From positions 54,783,665-54,847,664 of the forward strand of contig JALGPY010000010.1 of NCBI GenBank assembly GCA_023055425.1: 64,000 nt of DNA, given 5' to 3'. Positions 8,932 to 20,998 of this stretch are shown piece after piece; position 1 is the stretch's first letter, and each line of letters starts with the position of its first letter. The position numbers and the translations under genes were made by a program. The stretch comes from Linanthus parryae (lineage: Eukaryota > Streptophyta > Magnoliopsida > Ericales > Polemoniaceae). The notes beneath the pieces were generated by a model. It searched no databases and was not told the origin of the DNA. It saw nothing but the letters and a program-made list of their open reading frames with translations.

Positions 8932-11900
8932 ATGACATTGCTCTCGGAATTTTTTGTTTGTAAGTTATACTTATGGATCTTTCTACAAATACTTTGTGAC
9001 ATTTGATCTTTACTTGTGTTCCATATGGTCTATTAAGCAATTTTGATGGACTATCGTCTTTGGTCTTGTTATATTTTGCAAAAAGAAATCGTAAGTATGT
9101 AATTCGTAACTAGAGTTGATTATAAACGGATGCTCTCCCTATGCAAATCAATGTCAACTATTGCACTTGTTAGTAAAATAGTGTCTTCTTTCACAAAATT
9201 CAAGGTGAATCAATTGCTTCAAAAGGCTTGTGATTTATAATCTCAAGTTGAGATATGTCATAGATCTTACGGTCTTTTCCCTTTCAACTCACGCTATGAT
9301 TTTTGTTAATATATGCAATCGATCTCCATTTATCAAATTAAACTTCTATGTAATTACAGGGTATAAAAATTTGGTTCATTCATTTTGTGATTCAATCTTT
9401 GCAATCTCCACTTGAACCGAATAAGTATAAGATATGCAGATGATTTCATTTTCTTGGTATTCTTTAATGTAAATAACATTTATTTCTTGACAAAAATAAG
9501 AACATCTTTGATATTCCTTCTGTCAATTCACTTTTTTAGCTACTTTTTGTGAATTATTATTGCTGTCTTTTTAGGCGATCGCAAAAGGTTTCGAGTTCCA
9601 CTAAATTTTGGAGAGAGGAAGACAAGATCGATATCAATCACATTTCATGTTAGTCCCGAGGGCAACACAGGTACAATTCTAGAAATCAGAATACATTACA
9701 CTAGCATGCCACTTATCCAACATAGTTTATTATCAAGTTACAGATTTTTCAAATTTAAAGTTCTGAACAAGTTTTATGAAAAGTGTTTAATTTTCCTTTT
9801 GTGCATACTTACATAATATTAGTATATTTTATTGTGCATTTTACCAAAACCAAGAAATATGATGGAACTTAGGGCTAGTTTGGGAATGCTGTGGCGGTGG
9901 TAGAAAGCTGCTGTGTGAAAACACTGTAAAAGCTGCTGTGAATTCTTGATAAAATGTTGTTTGGTAAATATTACGTAGAAGCTGCTGTGATATATAGATA
10001 TAATTTTTTTGTGTTTGGTAAAATCAACTGCGTAGTTGCTGTGAGAGGGTAAAATGACAAAAATATATGACACATGTCATTTCCAGAAAGATAACTATTG
10101 ATACTTTTAAAAAATTGTAAGGTCAAAATCGGTTTTAGATAAATTAATCAAAAGCACTTTCTGGGAAAGCATCTCCCCCCTTGCTTCCTGAAAACTGCAG
10201 TGGGACAGCAGAAACTGTCCGGAAAAGCAGAAATTTTATTTTTACCAAACACAATAAAACTGCTTCTGCTGTCAGAAAGCAGTTGTGCTGGCAGCGGAAG
10301 CATTCCCAAACTCACCCTTATAACTAAATGGAAAAAATAAGATATAAGAAAAACATGTTAATTGAAAATAATAAAATTGCATAAAATAAGAGTTATCACA
10401 TTCACATTGTAAATCATCAACCGTGTCAGCAGAAGTACAAAAACCGAGGCAATGATATAAAGTGTTTAGTGCTTCACTGTGACTATCATAACACTAATCT
10501 AGATTTTACCCTAAATATGATCATTTTCTACTGTGCTTTTCCTGAAAAACATGTAAAATCAGCAGAGAGATTTAGAGTAAGTTCTCGGAAGATAAGATAA
10601 ATAAGATACATATTTAGGGTAAAATGTAGATTTGGAATAGTGGATAGGGTTAGATATAATATGCACAGAACATTTATCAGCCTTGTTTGTCCTTCATCAT
10701 CCTTTACTGCTCCTATGGCCATGGTCTTCTTCTGTGCGTTTCCTGAAAAAACATGTGACGCCGAATTGAATCGAGGCGAGGGATCAAACGCAGCAGAACA
10801 ACGAATAAAAGGGCATAAACCAGTAGAGAGGCTCTCTAGGGTTCGAAGAAAATATCAATAACTCAAAAACTCCTCAATTCTGCCCACAAGCCGGGCATAT
10901 ATAGCTGAAATAATAAAATATGCCAAAAATGGCAAAATCCCAAAATTGGCCCAACAGTTTGGCCTTATTGAAAGAAACACGTACGTGAAAGTTTGACCCA
11001 AAACGGTTTCAAACTCAGGTCCTAATAAGCAATGAAAATGTTACCAAAAATAGTAAAAAAATAACTAGAAACGCTCGTTTGAAGGGTCAAACAGCGGAAT
11101 TTGGGGATGAAGATGGACCCCGATGGAGCGTAGCTCAGCGTAGCTCAATCGGTACGTCGTGCGTCTCGTCGAGAGCTTTCCGAATTGGGGTGGCTCGCGT
11201 CATTCTGATACTCGTAGCCAAAGTTATGGCTCGAACAGTGCGGCGACACCAAAAGCTGCAATTTCCTCCGTCCCTTGCGCTTATCTTCCATTTCATGGTA
11301 GAGAATCGTCAAATTAGTGGAATCTGACAGTTCAGCTTCATCTGGATCGTCTGCTCCTGCATCAACATGTAAAATCAGTAATGAGATTTGGAGTGATTTG
11401 TGGAAAGATAAGATAAAGAGGCTACATATTTAGGGTAAAATGTAGATTAGGAATATAGTAGATAGGGTTAGATATGATATGCACAAAACCTTTGTCAGCA
11501 AAGGACGATTAAGGAAAGAACAAGGCTGATAAAGGTTATGTGCATATTATTATATCTAATCCTACCTACTGTTCCTAATATACCTTTTCCCTTAAGTATG
11601 TATCCTCTGTATCTTATCTTTCCAGAAATCACTCCAAATTTTACTTGCTGATTTTTTATGTTCTTCAGGAAATGCAGACCATGGTCATAGGAGCAGCAAA
11701 GGACGGCGGAAAAAACAAAGCTGATAAAAGTGCTGTGCATTTTAAATCTAACCCTATCTACTATTCCAAATCTATATTTCACCCCAAATATGTATTCTCT
11801 TCATCTTATCTTTCCAAATATCACTCCAAATCTCTCAATCTAACTACCGCCTTTTAAAATGTGTCCTATCTAGGCTTGCTGGTGCCTTAGCCATAGCTTG

Positions 11901-12285
11901 GCTAAACTCTATCTTTTTTGTTTAATATATTAATGTTCTATCTAGGCTAATATCAATCAGTACTTTTGTTTGTGCTACACTATTTTTCTCAGAATCACTC
12001 TCATTGCATATATTTCTTCCAAGTTTCCAATACTTTTAAATTTGGTTTTCAAGCATCCGGTTGCTTGAAAACCAAATTAGTACCGCCTTTATGTACAATT
12101 TGATATTTCTCTGATGCATTTTTTCAAGCATCCGGTTGCTATCTTAATGTTTCAACTATACTGACCCAGTTTAATGGATTACAGGATTTCCGAAAAGAAA
12201 GAGGTCAGTGCTCTGGAAGTACACTGCACCAATCAAAAGGTTCAGAAGGCAACTTCTGACTTCCCACCTAGCTTCTCGAGATTAA
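8932..12285 (+). CDS. Putative three-exon gene, 74-residue basic protein of unknown function
   Basis: Proposed exons are 8932-8959, 9575-9670 and 12185-12285, with GTAAGT and GTACAA donors and TTTTAG and TTACAG acceptors. The phases fit (1 and 1). The product starts MTLLSEFFVC, passes through DRKRFRVPLNFGERKTR, and ends with a basic tail containing FPKRKRSVLWKY and IKRFRRQ before TAA at 12283. It is rich in lysine and arginine with no signal peptide or membrane segment visible. Copy B at 28902-29646 keeps the same start, phase and first two exons, which supports a real coding origin. Intron 2 hosts a MITE, a solo LTR and an inverted repeat array. An alternative last exon begins at 11669 and stops after about 18 codons. 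I recognise no family. Exon 3 has no counterpart in copy B, so it is the weakest part. Confidence 0.35.
9872..10317. mobile_element. Tourist-like MITE, 446 bp
   Basis: TIRs are GGGCTAGTTTGGGAATGCT at the left and GGGTGAGTTTGGGAATGCT read inward from the right. A TTA duplication flanks it at 9869-9871 and 10318-10320. The interior is rich in AAAGCTGCTGTG and CAGAAGCAG type repeats that pair across the element. It lies in intron 2 of the putative gene; copy B lacks it. Confidence 0.75.
10500..11860. repeat. Large imperfect palindrome of about 215-bp units
   Basis: Related units occur in minus orientation at 10500-10755 and 11365-11505 and in plus orientation at 11510-11655 and 11640-11860, with the symmetry centre near 11508. 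Each full unit holds a splice-acceptor-like TTCAG followed by GAAATGCA or GAAACGCA, a segment encoding CCATGGTCATAGGAGCAG or a close variant, then a TTAGATTT/AACCCTATC-type region. A solo LTR at 10756-11364 splits the left arm. A transcript crossing it could fold into a long hairpin. Copy B has no equivalent. Confidence 0.6.
10756..11364 (-). mobile_element. Solo LTR, 609 bp
   Basis: The plus strand begins TGACGCCG and ends CTGCATCA, with a 5-bp duplication ACATG at 10751-10755 and 11365-11369. Read on the minus strand, a TATA element (CTATATATGCC) near 10900 lies upstream of a leader-like stretch, so the minus strand is the probable transcription direction. Internal sequence is missing, consistent with LTR-LTR recombination. 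Family not determined. Confidence 0.7.
12039..12078. repeat. Perfect 17-bp hairpin with 6-base loop
   Basis: Bases 12039-12055 and 12062-12078 are exact reverse complements around loop TCCGGT. A direct copy of part of the stem and loop (CAAGCATCCGGTTGCT) recurs at about 12125-12140. It could be a local template-switch event; it is not followed by a T-run as a terminator would be. Confidence 0.7.
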
Positions 12286-13264
12286 GGGCATCAAAATTCT
12301 CTTTCACAAAGTTCCAGGTAATAATATATGTTGAGAGAAATAAAAAAAAAAATCCTTTCAAATGCAATAATAAAATGCAAAAATGTTGAGAAGATAACGT
12401 GTTTGTTCATTTCAAATAGAGCTGAGACTTTTTGTACTGGTCCCGTCAAAATTTAGTTATAACATAAAGCCTCGGGTTGCTTGGATTTAGCCCACCTATA
12501 TTGTAGCCCTAAATAAACCTCGAAACACGTTTTCTAATCTATAATGTATCATGATGGCAATGATGGTTTTGGGGCACGCCATGGCCCTCGGGTGTCGCAC
12601 AATTCTAAATCATCTGGCTACCATAGAGAATAAACACACGGGCACTAATAACGAGATTTACTAGTTTCAAGGTTGGCGACGACCGAAAATAGGTCCTATA
12701 ACAAACTGTACAAGAACATCTGACATAATTTCACCCGTATCGTATGAGAAAAGGGACTTGCGCTCTCTCACTATAGAAGCCACTTCCAATGCTCCTTGAG
12801 CCTCCAAACTTGGTTCCACAACCTATCAAAGTGACTTGAAGATCTCCATAATCTTCTTGCATGCATCTCCTCCTTATCATCTTCATCATTGCAGCATTGC
12901 TTCCTCCAACACCTATCAGCTTAATCCTCCTTGACACATCTACTAATTTATCGTTCTCTTCTCCATTAGCACACTCTATCTCACGCCCTCATCATTTGCA
13001 TTTCTTGAATCTTGTTTCATCTTGCTTTTTTGTGTTTTTTATTAGTTTTCATCGTGCTAATCAAATCTTTTCTTGATTCTTTCCAGGATTTCCTTGCCTA
13101 TATTAGTGATATGAAGTTATGCATTTGCTTGCATCTTCTCCTCTCTTTCAGTTTCAGACTTGATCTTCTTTGTCTTAAGCCTTGCTTTATTAGCTTCTTT
13201 CTGTCTTTTGGGTCATGTCCAATCCCTTCTGTTTTGATTCAATAGTCTTTCATCAAACGATTCC

Positions 13265-15347
13265 ATGGAGGAAAGGCTAGATGAAAGAGAGTCAGTACTT
13301 TCACTCAACCCTACAAAGGTGTTTGCCTTTAGGGAGCTGCTGAAAGACTCTCTGATACCCAAGTTTATTGGCCCCAAAACACTCTCCGGTTCTCACGCAG
13401 TAGGAAATCAACAAAAAATGGAAAACTTTTGGTTTCATTTGGATTGAAAAAAAGGGTCCTTGTATCTTTTTCATCTTCAAAATCCAGAAGATAAGCATTT
13501 TTTTCTAAATGAATCGGTTGTTACCATGCATGGGCTTTATTTGGTCTTCAAAGAAAGAAAGCTCAATCAAGGTTTCTCATAGGTGGATTTCTCCACTATG
13601 GATCTCTGGTTCCAGGTCCCTAATATCTCTTTGGAAGGGTTTGATTTTGAAACTGTAGAAAAGTTGGGAAATCTTGCAGGTGATCTTGTGATTGTTGATT
13701 GGACCTTTGATAAAGTTAGAAATATGCAAAGTCTTAGGATCAAATAAAGAGTTAGAGTGGAGGAATCCCTTGTCATAGTTGCCTACATCAAGGTACCTGG
13801 TGAACAAGAAACGTAATGGGTATATTTCTCTTATGAAAGGGTTTTCAAAATATGTTATAGGTGTGGACAAGTTGGGCATGTTAACAAATTGTGCTCTACT
13901 AACCTGGTAGAGGTGTTGGACCGTTTGGAAGCCAAGTACGCTCAATCCCATCTTTATCTTCATTCCCCTTTCATATTAACCCGAAAAGGCAGTTATTCAC
14001 AAAGCTTCTCAGAGCTCACTCTAAACATGGTCCTTATAGGACTATGAAGTTTGATTCTAGAATCCAACCAGATTACACCTTTCATGACATCCCCACTTTG
14101 TTTGATCCCAGTCAAGGACCACCACAGGGTTTAGTCTTAAACCAAAATGATCTCTCCTCATCTTCGTCTGATGAATATTTCTTTACTCGCAATGAGAACC
14201 GTACCCGCCTTGTAATGCCAAATACTAATTCAAAAGTGACAAACCACCCTCTCATAGCCAAATCATGTGGTGACGTTTCAGTGGAAGCATTTAATGTCTC
14301 AGAAACAGTTCAATGGCCGAATCAGTTACATGCATGTGTAAATGCTGGTTCAAATGCATCTATTCAATCTCAATCGTTGTGTTTGATCGTTTCATCTACC
14401 CCTCTTATCCATGAATCTCTCATAACCCAAGCATGCACATTGAAAACTCAAACGACTTTATTCCTGACTCCTTGATTCGTGAACTGCAACAACTCCCACC
14501 CTTTATTACTACAAATAATCCCTCTTCGTTGTCAGTTAAAGCTTTGCCACCATTCTACACCCAATCAGTTTCTCTCCATGCCTCCCGATCCACTTCCCCA
14601 AACATGAGAACTCTCCCAACCACTTTCAAGAAACTTCAACAATCTAGCTTCTTCATCCAAGATCATGAGTTCCCTGACGTCTCAGTCACCACAGAAGCTG
14701 AGGTTGAGATAAATCAAAGAAACCAAGACATGAAAGAGATTGATAATTTCTTAGGGAAGGAAGTCCAAAAAGGTGAACCATATGTTCCAAGAAAAACCAG
14801 AGGATGAAAGGGTGATGGGAAAAAGATGTTGAAGGTAAAGCAAGGTGGAACCATAAAAGTGGCTATTCGATCCCAGCCAAACCAAGAAAATGTCAAAGCT
14901 ATCAAGAAACCCAACAAAAAGAGGGTCCCTTCCACATCGAAAAATCTCCCTGAAGAGCACAAGAAAGGCGGTAAAAAACAAAGATCAAAACTCAATCAAA
15001 CCAAGTCAAAAGGTACATTGTTGATTTTTCAGTTAAATCCCTTTGCTAAAGACTTTTGTGTCTTCAAACATAAGAAAATAATGGCTCCTTTAAATGATCC
15101 TTCGTCCAACTTTCTGCATAAATCTAAGAGATTTAAACGGTTAAATCAAGCAACTTTTACCTCTAAATTAAAATTTAATTCACATGTCAATATGTTTTTG
15201 ATTCTTAAACACAAAAGAAGGAAACTTTCTTGGCATAAATCTGACCCTTTGCTGGTGTATGCAGAAGGAAATCACAAGCATCTTTCCTGTTCTACATCTA
15301 TGGGGTTTAGGGTGGTTGTCTCTCAACAACCCCCAGTTAAGCTATGA
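13265..15347 (+). pseudogene. LINE ORF1 (RNA-binding protein) pseudogene
   Basis: In the family, ORF1 binds element RNA and forms the RNP. The frame opens with MEERLDERESVLSL at 13265. A CCHC zinc knuckle (CYRCGQVGHVNKLC) lies at 13853-13894 in the same frame, followed by a low-complexity Ser/Thr/Pro/Lys tail. At least two frame changes (near 14044 and 14433) and a stop near 14808 break it. Its final TGA overlaps the ORF2 ATG as ATGA at 15344-15347. Confidence 0.7.
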
Positions 15348-18300
15348 GTCTCTTAAGTTGGAACTGTAGAGGTTTGGGCCAACCTTCTAAAGTTCATGAA
15401 ATCTTTTCTTTGGTCCGAAGTCTCAAGCTTGTTCTTCTATTTTTATCTGAAACCAAACATGAAGATAGTTTTATTTCTAGAAAATTTAGAAAATTAGGCT
15501 TTGATAATTCTTTCTGTGTTAATCATGTTGGCTCCAGTGGAGGTTTATGGTGTGCCTGGAATGTCTCATGCTCTCTTGCAAAGTTTTATTTTCTTCTTTA
15601 AATATCATTCTTCTTGAAGTCAAAAATGTTAGAAATAAATCTTGGTGTGTTGGTTTGGTTTATGGTGCCCCGGCTTTTGAGAATAGGGATTCAGTTTGGA
15701 AAGCTTTCAGTGAGGCCCTTCCTCTTCATCGACCTCTAGTTCTTCTGGGGGACTTCAACGAGGTTGTCTATCATTATGATAAATCTAGGCCTTCTGCTTC
15801 CTCTCTAAGAGGGGCAGAAAGTTTCCTCAATTACCTTTCCTGTTGGAGTCTATTCGAAGTTCGAAATATTGGTCCATGGTTCACATAGACTAATAACATA
15901 TTTACTTATTCTCCTACATTTGAAAGGTTGGATAGGGCTTGGTGTAATGTTTATTTTCTCAATCTATTTCCTTCCATAACTATTAAAAACTTAGGCATTA
16001 CAGTCTCTGACCACTCTCCTATGCTTCTAGATCTGTTTGGCAATTGTAGTGTGGGTTCCCTTCCCCCCAGAAGATTTGAAATGTGGTTGTTGAAAGATGC
16101 CTCTACCATTGATCTTATGAAGTTTATTTGGAGTCTTCAAAAACCAGGATCACCCTGCTTCAGAATCTCCAGACTTTTATCTATTACACTTAAGGCTTTT
16201 AGAGAATGGTCTCTAGCCAGCCCTTCTTTTGCAAATCAAATCAAAAGTGTCAAAGATAAACTTCTTGAAGCTCAAGCTAATCTTCCTGGCCTTTGTGCTT
16301 CTGCCTCTTTTTACTCCTTACACTCTGAACTTCAAAGATTTCTTCAATGTGAAGAGATCTTATGGGCTCAAAGAGTAAGATGTCAGTGGCTCATAGAGGG
16401 CAGTAGGAATACCAGGTTTTTTCATGCATATACAAAGGTTAGGAAAAACCGAAATAGTATATGGTCCATTAAGCTTGCTGATGGCAATCTTGTCTCTGAA
16501 CCAGCATACATTATTGATGCTTTCTTGGAGCATTATAAATCTATTTACTCCCCACCCTCTCCTTCTATAAATGATCTTCTGGCTGAGAACAATGGTTTGT
16601 ATGCTTTTTCCCAAATTTTTAATGTTTCAAAGATGTTAACTATTGAGAAACAAAATTATCTTACTTCTCCATATTCGACTTTAGAAGGTGAAGAAAGCAG
16701 TTTTTGAGATGGCCCCCCTAGAGGCTCCAGGCCCTGATGGTTTCCAACCAGCCTTCTTTCAGAAAACATGGTCAGTTACTTCTACTAGTGTTATTTCAGT
16801 TGTTCTATCCTTTTTAATAATGGCTACATGCTAAAAGAATTAAACAAAACTCATATTGTTATGATCCCAAAATGTCACAATCCTCAAACAGTTAGTCACT
16901 ATAGGCCTATAAGGCTTTTTATGTCGTGTATCGTATAATTGCAAAATTGTTAGCAAATAGGCTCAAGATTGTGCTTCCATATCTCATTTCTATTAATCAG
17001 AATGGTTTTGTGCCTCAAAGGTTAATCCAAGATAATATTTTAATTGGCCAAGACCTTGTTTATAGTATACATAGATCAAAGACTAACTCCCATCCCAAAC
17101 TAGGTGCTCTCAAGCTTGACATCTCCAAGGCCTTTGATAAGGTTAGATGGGACTTCCTTGAGCATCTAATGATTCAAATGCATTTCCCTTCTAGCTTTAT
17201 TAGACTTATTATGCAATGTGTCACTGCTGTTTCTTAATCCTTGCTTATTAATGGTGCACAATAACAACCATTTCTCCCTTCCAGAGGACTTAGGCAGGGA
17301 GATTCCCTTTCCCCATTCCTATTTTCTCTTTGTGCTGAAGTTCTCTCTAGCACACTGCAAGTAGCTGAGCATGATAGGCTTATCTCTGGCATCCTTTTTT
17401 CCAGAAATAAATCTATCTCCCATCTTCAATTTGCATATGACACTTTGCTTTTCTTCAAGCTCCAACCTAACACAGCTCATAACCTTAAACTTATTCTTAT
17501 AGAGTATGCTAAGCAGTCTGGCCAAGCCATAAATATCAATAAATCATCATTAGTTTTCAGTCCAAATTGCACTAATGAGGATATTAGTGATTTCACTAGA
17601 GTTATTGACCTTCAGCCTCAAGAGAATATAGGCAAATACTTAGGAATACTTCTAGATAAGAAGGGATCAAATGGAGATCTTATTAAGAATACTATTCACA
17701 AGGTCTTCTCTATTTGCTCAAATTGGGGTGGTCTTAAGCTTAATGTTCTTGGTAGGAGCACTCTTATCAAGTCAGTTATTACTAACACTTTAGTTTATCC
17801 TATGTCTATATGTCTCTTCCCCAAGAAGGCTTGTCATACTATCTCTTCTATGCTGTCCAAATTTTTTTTGGTTTGGAAGTCTGAGCAAAAAAGGCATACA
17901 CTGGCTATCTTGGAGTTCCCTCAGTAACAGCACCAACAAAGGAGGTTTAGGATTTAAGAATCTAGCTTGTTTCAATAGAGCACTTTTAGCTAAAAATAGT
18001 TGGACAATGATTTCAGATAACCATTTCTTGGTTTAAAGCTTAACCCTGCTACTTCTTGTGCTTGGAAGGCTATCTGCAAAGGTAGGGATACTCTTAAGTT
18101 GGGTCTTTCTTGGAAAATTGCCAATGGAAATACTATTCTGATTAGATCAGGACGATGGATTCCATCAGTTCCAGAGGATTCTATAAAGGATTGCTTAAAC
18201 CATGTCGAAGAAGGAAACATTTTCATTTGGGTTTCCCAATTGTTTCATGAGCCTTTGAAATGGAATAGAACCGTTATTGAGCAGTTATTTCCTTCTTGGT

Positions 18301-18925
18301 TAAGCCAACACATTTTGAGAACACCTATTCCTCTGAGTGATGATACTGGATCAGCCTTTCTGGCAGCCCTCCTCTATGAAATATTTACAGTTAGCTCTTA
18401 CAACCTTTAAAATTTTAATAACTCTTCTCCTCATTTATCTACTGGAAGCATTCAATTTAAAAATATTTCTCACTCTTTTAGATGGAAAAAGTTATGGTCT
18501 TCAAGACTTCCATATAATATTGTTTCTCTTTTTTTAAAAGTTCTTACTGATTCTCTCCCAACTCTTGAAAATTTGCATGCTAGAGTTAGTTATCTCTATC
18601 CTCATTGTCCTATTTGTCCTAACTCTCTTGAATCAGCCTCCCATATGTTCTTTTCTTTTCCCAGAGGTCAAGGGCTTTGGAAAGTTGCTCTTGTAAATTT
18701 TATCCCTCACCCAAATACAAACATTATATTATGGATTAAAGGATGGTTGAAAAAAAAAAAGAATATGCAATTTCAGTCCATTGGTTTGTTGCTATTTTTT
18801 GGACTATTTGGAATGCCAGAAATAAAATGATTTTTGAAAAGCAGCTCATTACCACAGAAGTACTGCTACAGCAAGCAAATGCCAATACAACTGTCATTTT
18901 AGCTGGTAGTTTTCTGAAGGATTAA
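15344..18925 (+). pseudogene. LINE ORF2 (endonuclease and reverse transcriptase) pseudogene
   Basis: ORF2 nicks target DNA and primes reverse transcription. The endonuclease is shown by LLSWNCRGLGQ at 15347, LLGDFNEV near 15745 and SDHSPM near 16010. The RT shows EAPGPDGFQPAFFQ near 16720, KLDISKAFDKVRWDF near 17115, GLRQGDSLSPFLF near 17290 and QFAYDTLLFF near 17430. The last is the catalytic FADD box with its first Asp replaced by Tyr. A zf-RVT-like CPIC...H motif sits near 18610. At least five stops or frame changes are present. No RNase H domain is visible after it. Confidence 0.8.
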
Positions 18926-19505
18926 TAAGTTGTTTTATGTTTCTCTTCAGTTTATGGTGATGTAGTGGAGGTTGCTAATGAGAAGGGAGAGTCTTCCTGG
19001 GTTCCTGATTGTGTTCAGTTTGCTCTAGCTGCTTTGGTGGAAGTTGCAGATGCTTGCCCACTTGTTGTCTTGCCTCCCCTGGGTGCCATGAGGTTCCTTT
19101 TGATGTTGTTCTTGTTCTTCCTGCCCTAAATGATGCTGGGTTTATTCTTGATCCAAGCCAGACTAGCTTCCAATTGAGTCCCCAGTTGGATGTCCCTCAG
19201 GCCCCTGTTTTTGCTCCTTCCCCTGGTGATGAGCTTTCAGCTGCTATAATTCCCTTCATTGATGCTTGATGCTAGGGTGCTTTCTTTTTAGTTATGTATT
19301 AGTTATGTATTTTAAGTGATTATGACTTTATGTTCTTGATTTGTTGCCTGCTCCCTTAGAGGCTCTTTTGTTTTGTTGGACTGCTTCCGTTGCGCAGTCT
19401 TGGTGGTGTGTATCTTTTGGTGTAGTTTTAGGTGGTTTGTAGCTTATCTCTCGCTCCCGGCTTGCACTTACTATCTTTTAAGTAATATGATGTTCTTTTT
19501 GGCTT

Positions 19506-19506
<1 letters not shown>
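18926..19506 (+). other. LINE 3' untranslated region
   Basis: Between the last ORF2 remnant and the A tail lies T-rich sequence with only short frames. It belongs to the LINE because it precedes the poly-A tail and target duplication directly. Confidence 0.55.
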
Positions 19507-19549
<43 letters not shown>

Positions 19550-19680
19550 ACCTGTATCATTAATTTTGCTAATTTTACCTGTGTTTTTTTCCACTTTCCT
19601 TGAAATTTACTTTCTTGCAAGCATTCCAACCCCGCCACTCTACAAACAAACCTCCCCGAGGCAAGAAAATGGAGCCTTAA

Positions 19681-20731
19681 GGGCATGGTCACCCGTTGGG
19701 GCACCAGGGCAGAAGGCAAGGGGCTCTGGGGCAAGACACTTTTCACTACTTTTTAAAGTCTGTTTCTACCCGTCTGGAGCAGGGGGAGAGGCAAGACACT
19801 GTTCACTATTAAAAATATACTGTATTTTGTGTTTTAGCAATACTTTTACTTATGTAATGAAAATATGATGTTTTAATTACTATAATAAGTGTAAAATATA
19901 TTTAAAATATATATGTTTGTATTACAATTTGTGGTTATATTAATATAAATTTAAATTTTACCCCTCAACACATACTTTCACATATGTGTTCTGTTTGCAA
20001 TGCAAAGGTCTTTTTATTTTATTTTAATTTCTCTGTTTGCAAAAACAGTTCCCGAACAATTATCTACAAACAGTTTCAAAACTGCCTTTTTTGTGGCGAA
20101 CTTATGCTGAAATATTTTCTTCCCAGTTTGTGAGTACTTTTTTTTTGCGGTCTTGAAACTGTTTTTTCGTCTAGTTTTTAACTAACTGTTTTTTTTTCCA
20201 GTTTTGTATAGACAGTTTTCAAACTGTTTATTTCACAGTTTTTGCACTGTTTGGACCTGTATTTTTTTTCCAGTTTTCGCTATATTTTCTGAAACTGTTT
20301 TTAAACTGTTTTTCCCAGTTTTTAAAAACAGTTTTTAAAAACAGTTTTTTGAAAACAGTTTTTTGCAAACTGTTATGAAGCAGTTTGTTTTCAGACTTTT
20401 GCAAACTTTTTTTCAAAACAGTTTTTTCCAGATTTTTCAAACAATTTTTTTTAAACAGTTTTTTTTCAGTGTTTTTGCAAATTATTTTTCAATAGGCAAA
20501 ATTAGTGTTTGTGAAAAAAATAGTATTTGAGGGTGAAAAGTGGGTGGATTGTCTAGGTGGCATTGGGGCTAGAAGGCAAGGCAAGAGGCTAGAATTGCCC
20601 AACTCATTGCCTTGGGGCAACTCTAGCCTTGGCAAGAAAGTGTTGGTGGAGAGGTGAATAGTGAGAAAATGGGGTTTGAAAGGACTAAAGTGAGGTGGTG
20701 CCTTGGCTAGAAGGGCTTGGTGGACATGCCC
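19681..20731. mobile_element. PIF/Harbinger-type element, 1051 bp
   Basis: The left end GGGCATGGTCACC pairs with the right end, read inward GGGCATGTCCACC. TAA is duplicated at 19678-19680 and 20732-20734. Copy B carries the uninterrupted site (single TAA at 30954-30956 between matching flanks), which proves the insertion. No transposase is encoded. Sub-terminal parts are rich in AAGGCAAG/CTTGGC motifs. Confidence 0.85.
20040..20480. repeat. AAACAG/CTGTTT minisatellite-like region
   Basis: Dozens of AAACAGTTTT and AAACTGTTTT motifs in both orientations crowd this stretch inside the Harbinger-type element. The mixed orientation lets the strand form many small hairpins. Frames across it are only repetitive Lys/Phe/Leu strings and are not genes. 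Confidence 0.7.
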
Positions 20732-20944
20732 TAAACAGATCCTGTGTCTAAAAAAATAGCTGACTGCGACTTGACAGATTGCTTGTACATAAATGGATCT
20801 ACCATCAAACCAGAAAACACCAAACTGAATGCATCTTGGAATAGCATTATGTCCTTCCATGATGAGAGCCAAGCATGTTAGTGGTATCATTTGGTCTTTT
20901 CTGGTGGGTGCATCTACAATAGCCCAACTAGACTCATTCAAATC

Positions 20945-20998
20945 AAGTCGTGTTTTTTTTTTTTTTTTTTTTTTTTGGGGGTAAATCTAGTCGTGTAT
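20945..20998. repeat. Poly-T insertion between duplicated AAATC-AGTCGTG words
   Basis: A run of more than 20 T followed by GGGGG lies between AAATCAAGTCGTG and AAATCTAGTCGTG. Copy B lacks it. The arrangement resembles a very short retroposed tail with a flanking duplication of about 12 bases. Confidence 0.4.

Larger units (their letters stand above)
12723..19545 (+). mobile_element. Full-length but decayed L1-type LINE, 6.8 kb
   Basis: A plant L1-type non-LTR retrotransposon with 5' UTR, ORF1, ORF2, 3' UTR and a tail of about 38 A at 19507-19545. A target duplication AAGAACATCTG (12712-12722) matches AAGAACACCTG at the end of the A tail (19544-19554), 10 of 11. It interrupts copy A between two blocks that are nearly adjacent in copy B. 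Both ORFs contain frameshifts and stops. Confidence 0.8.

Noticed and set aside
12731..13245. Frames in the first 500 bases of the older LINE
   Set aside because: They lie in the inferred LINE 5' UTR before the ORF1 start and show no conserved motif.
20228..20440. Minus-strand frame rich in Lys/Phe/Leu
   Set aside because: It is imposed by the AAACAG/CTGTTT repeat field and carries no motif.
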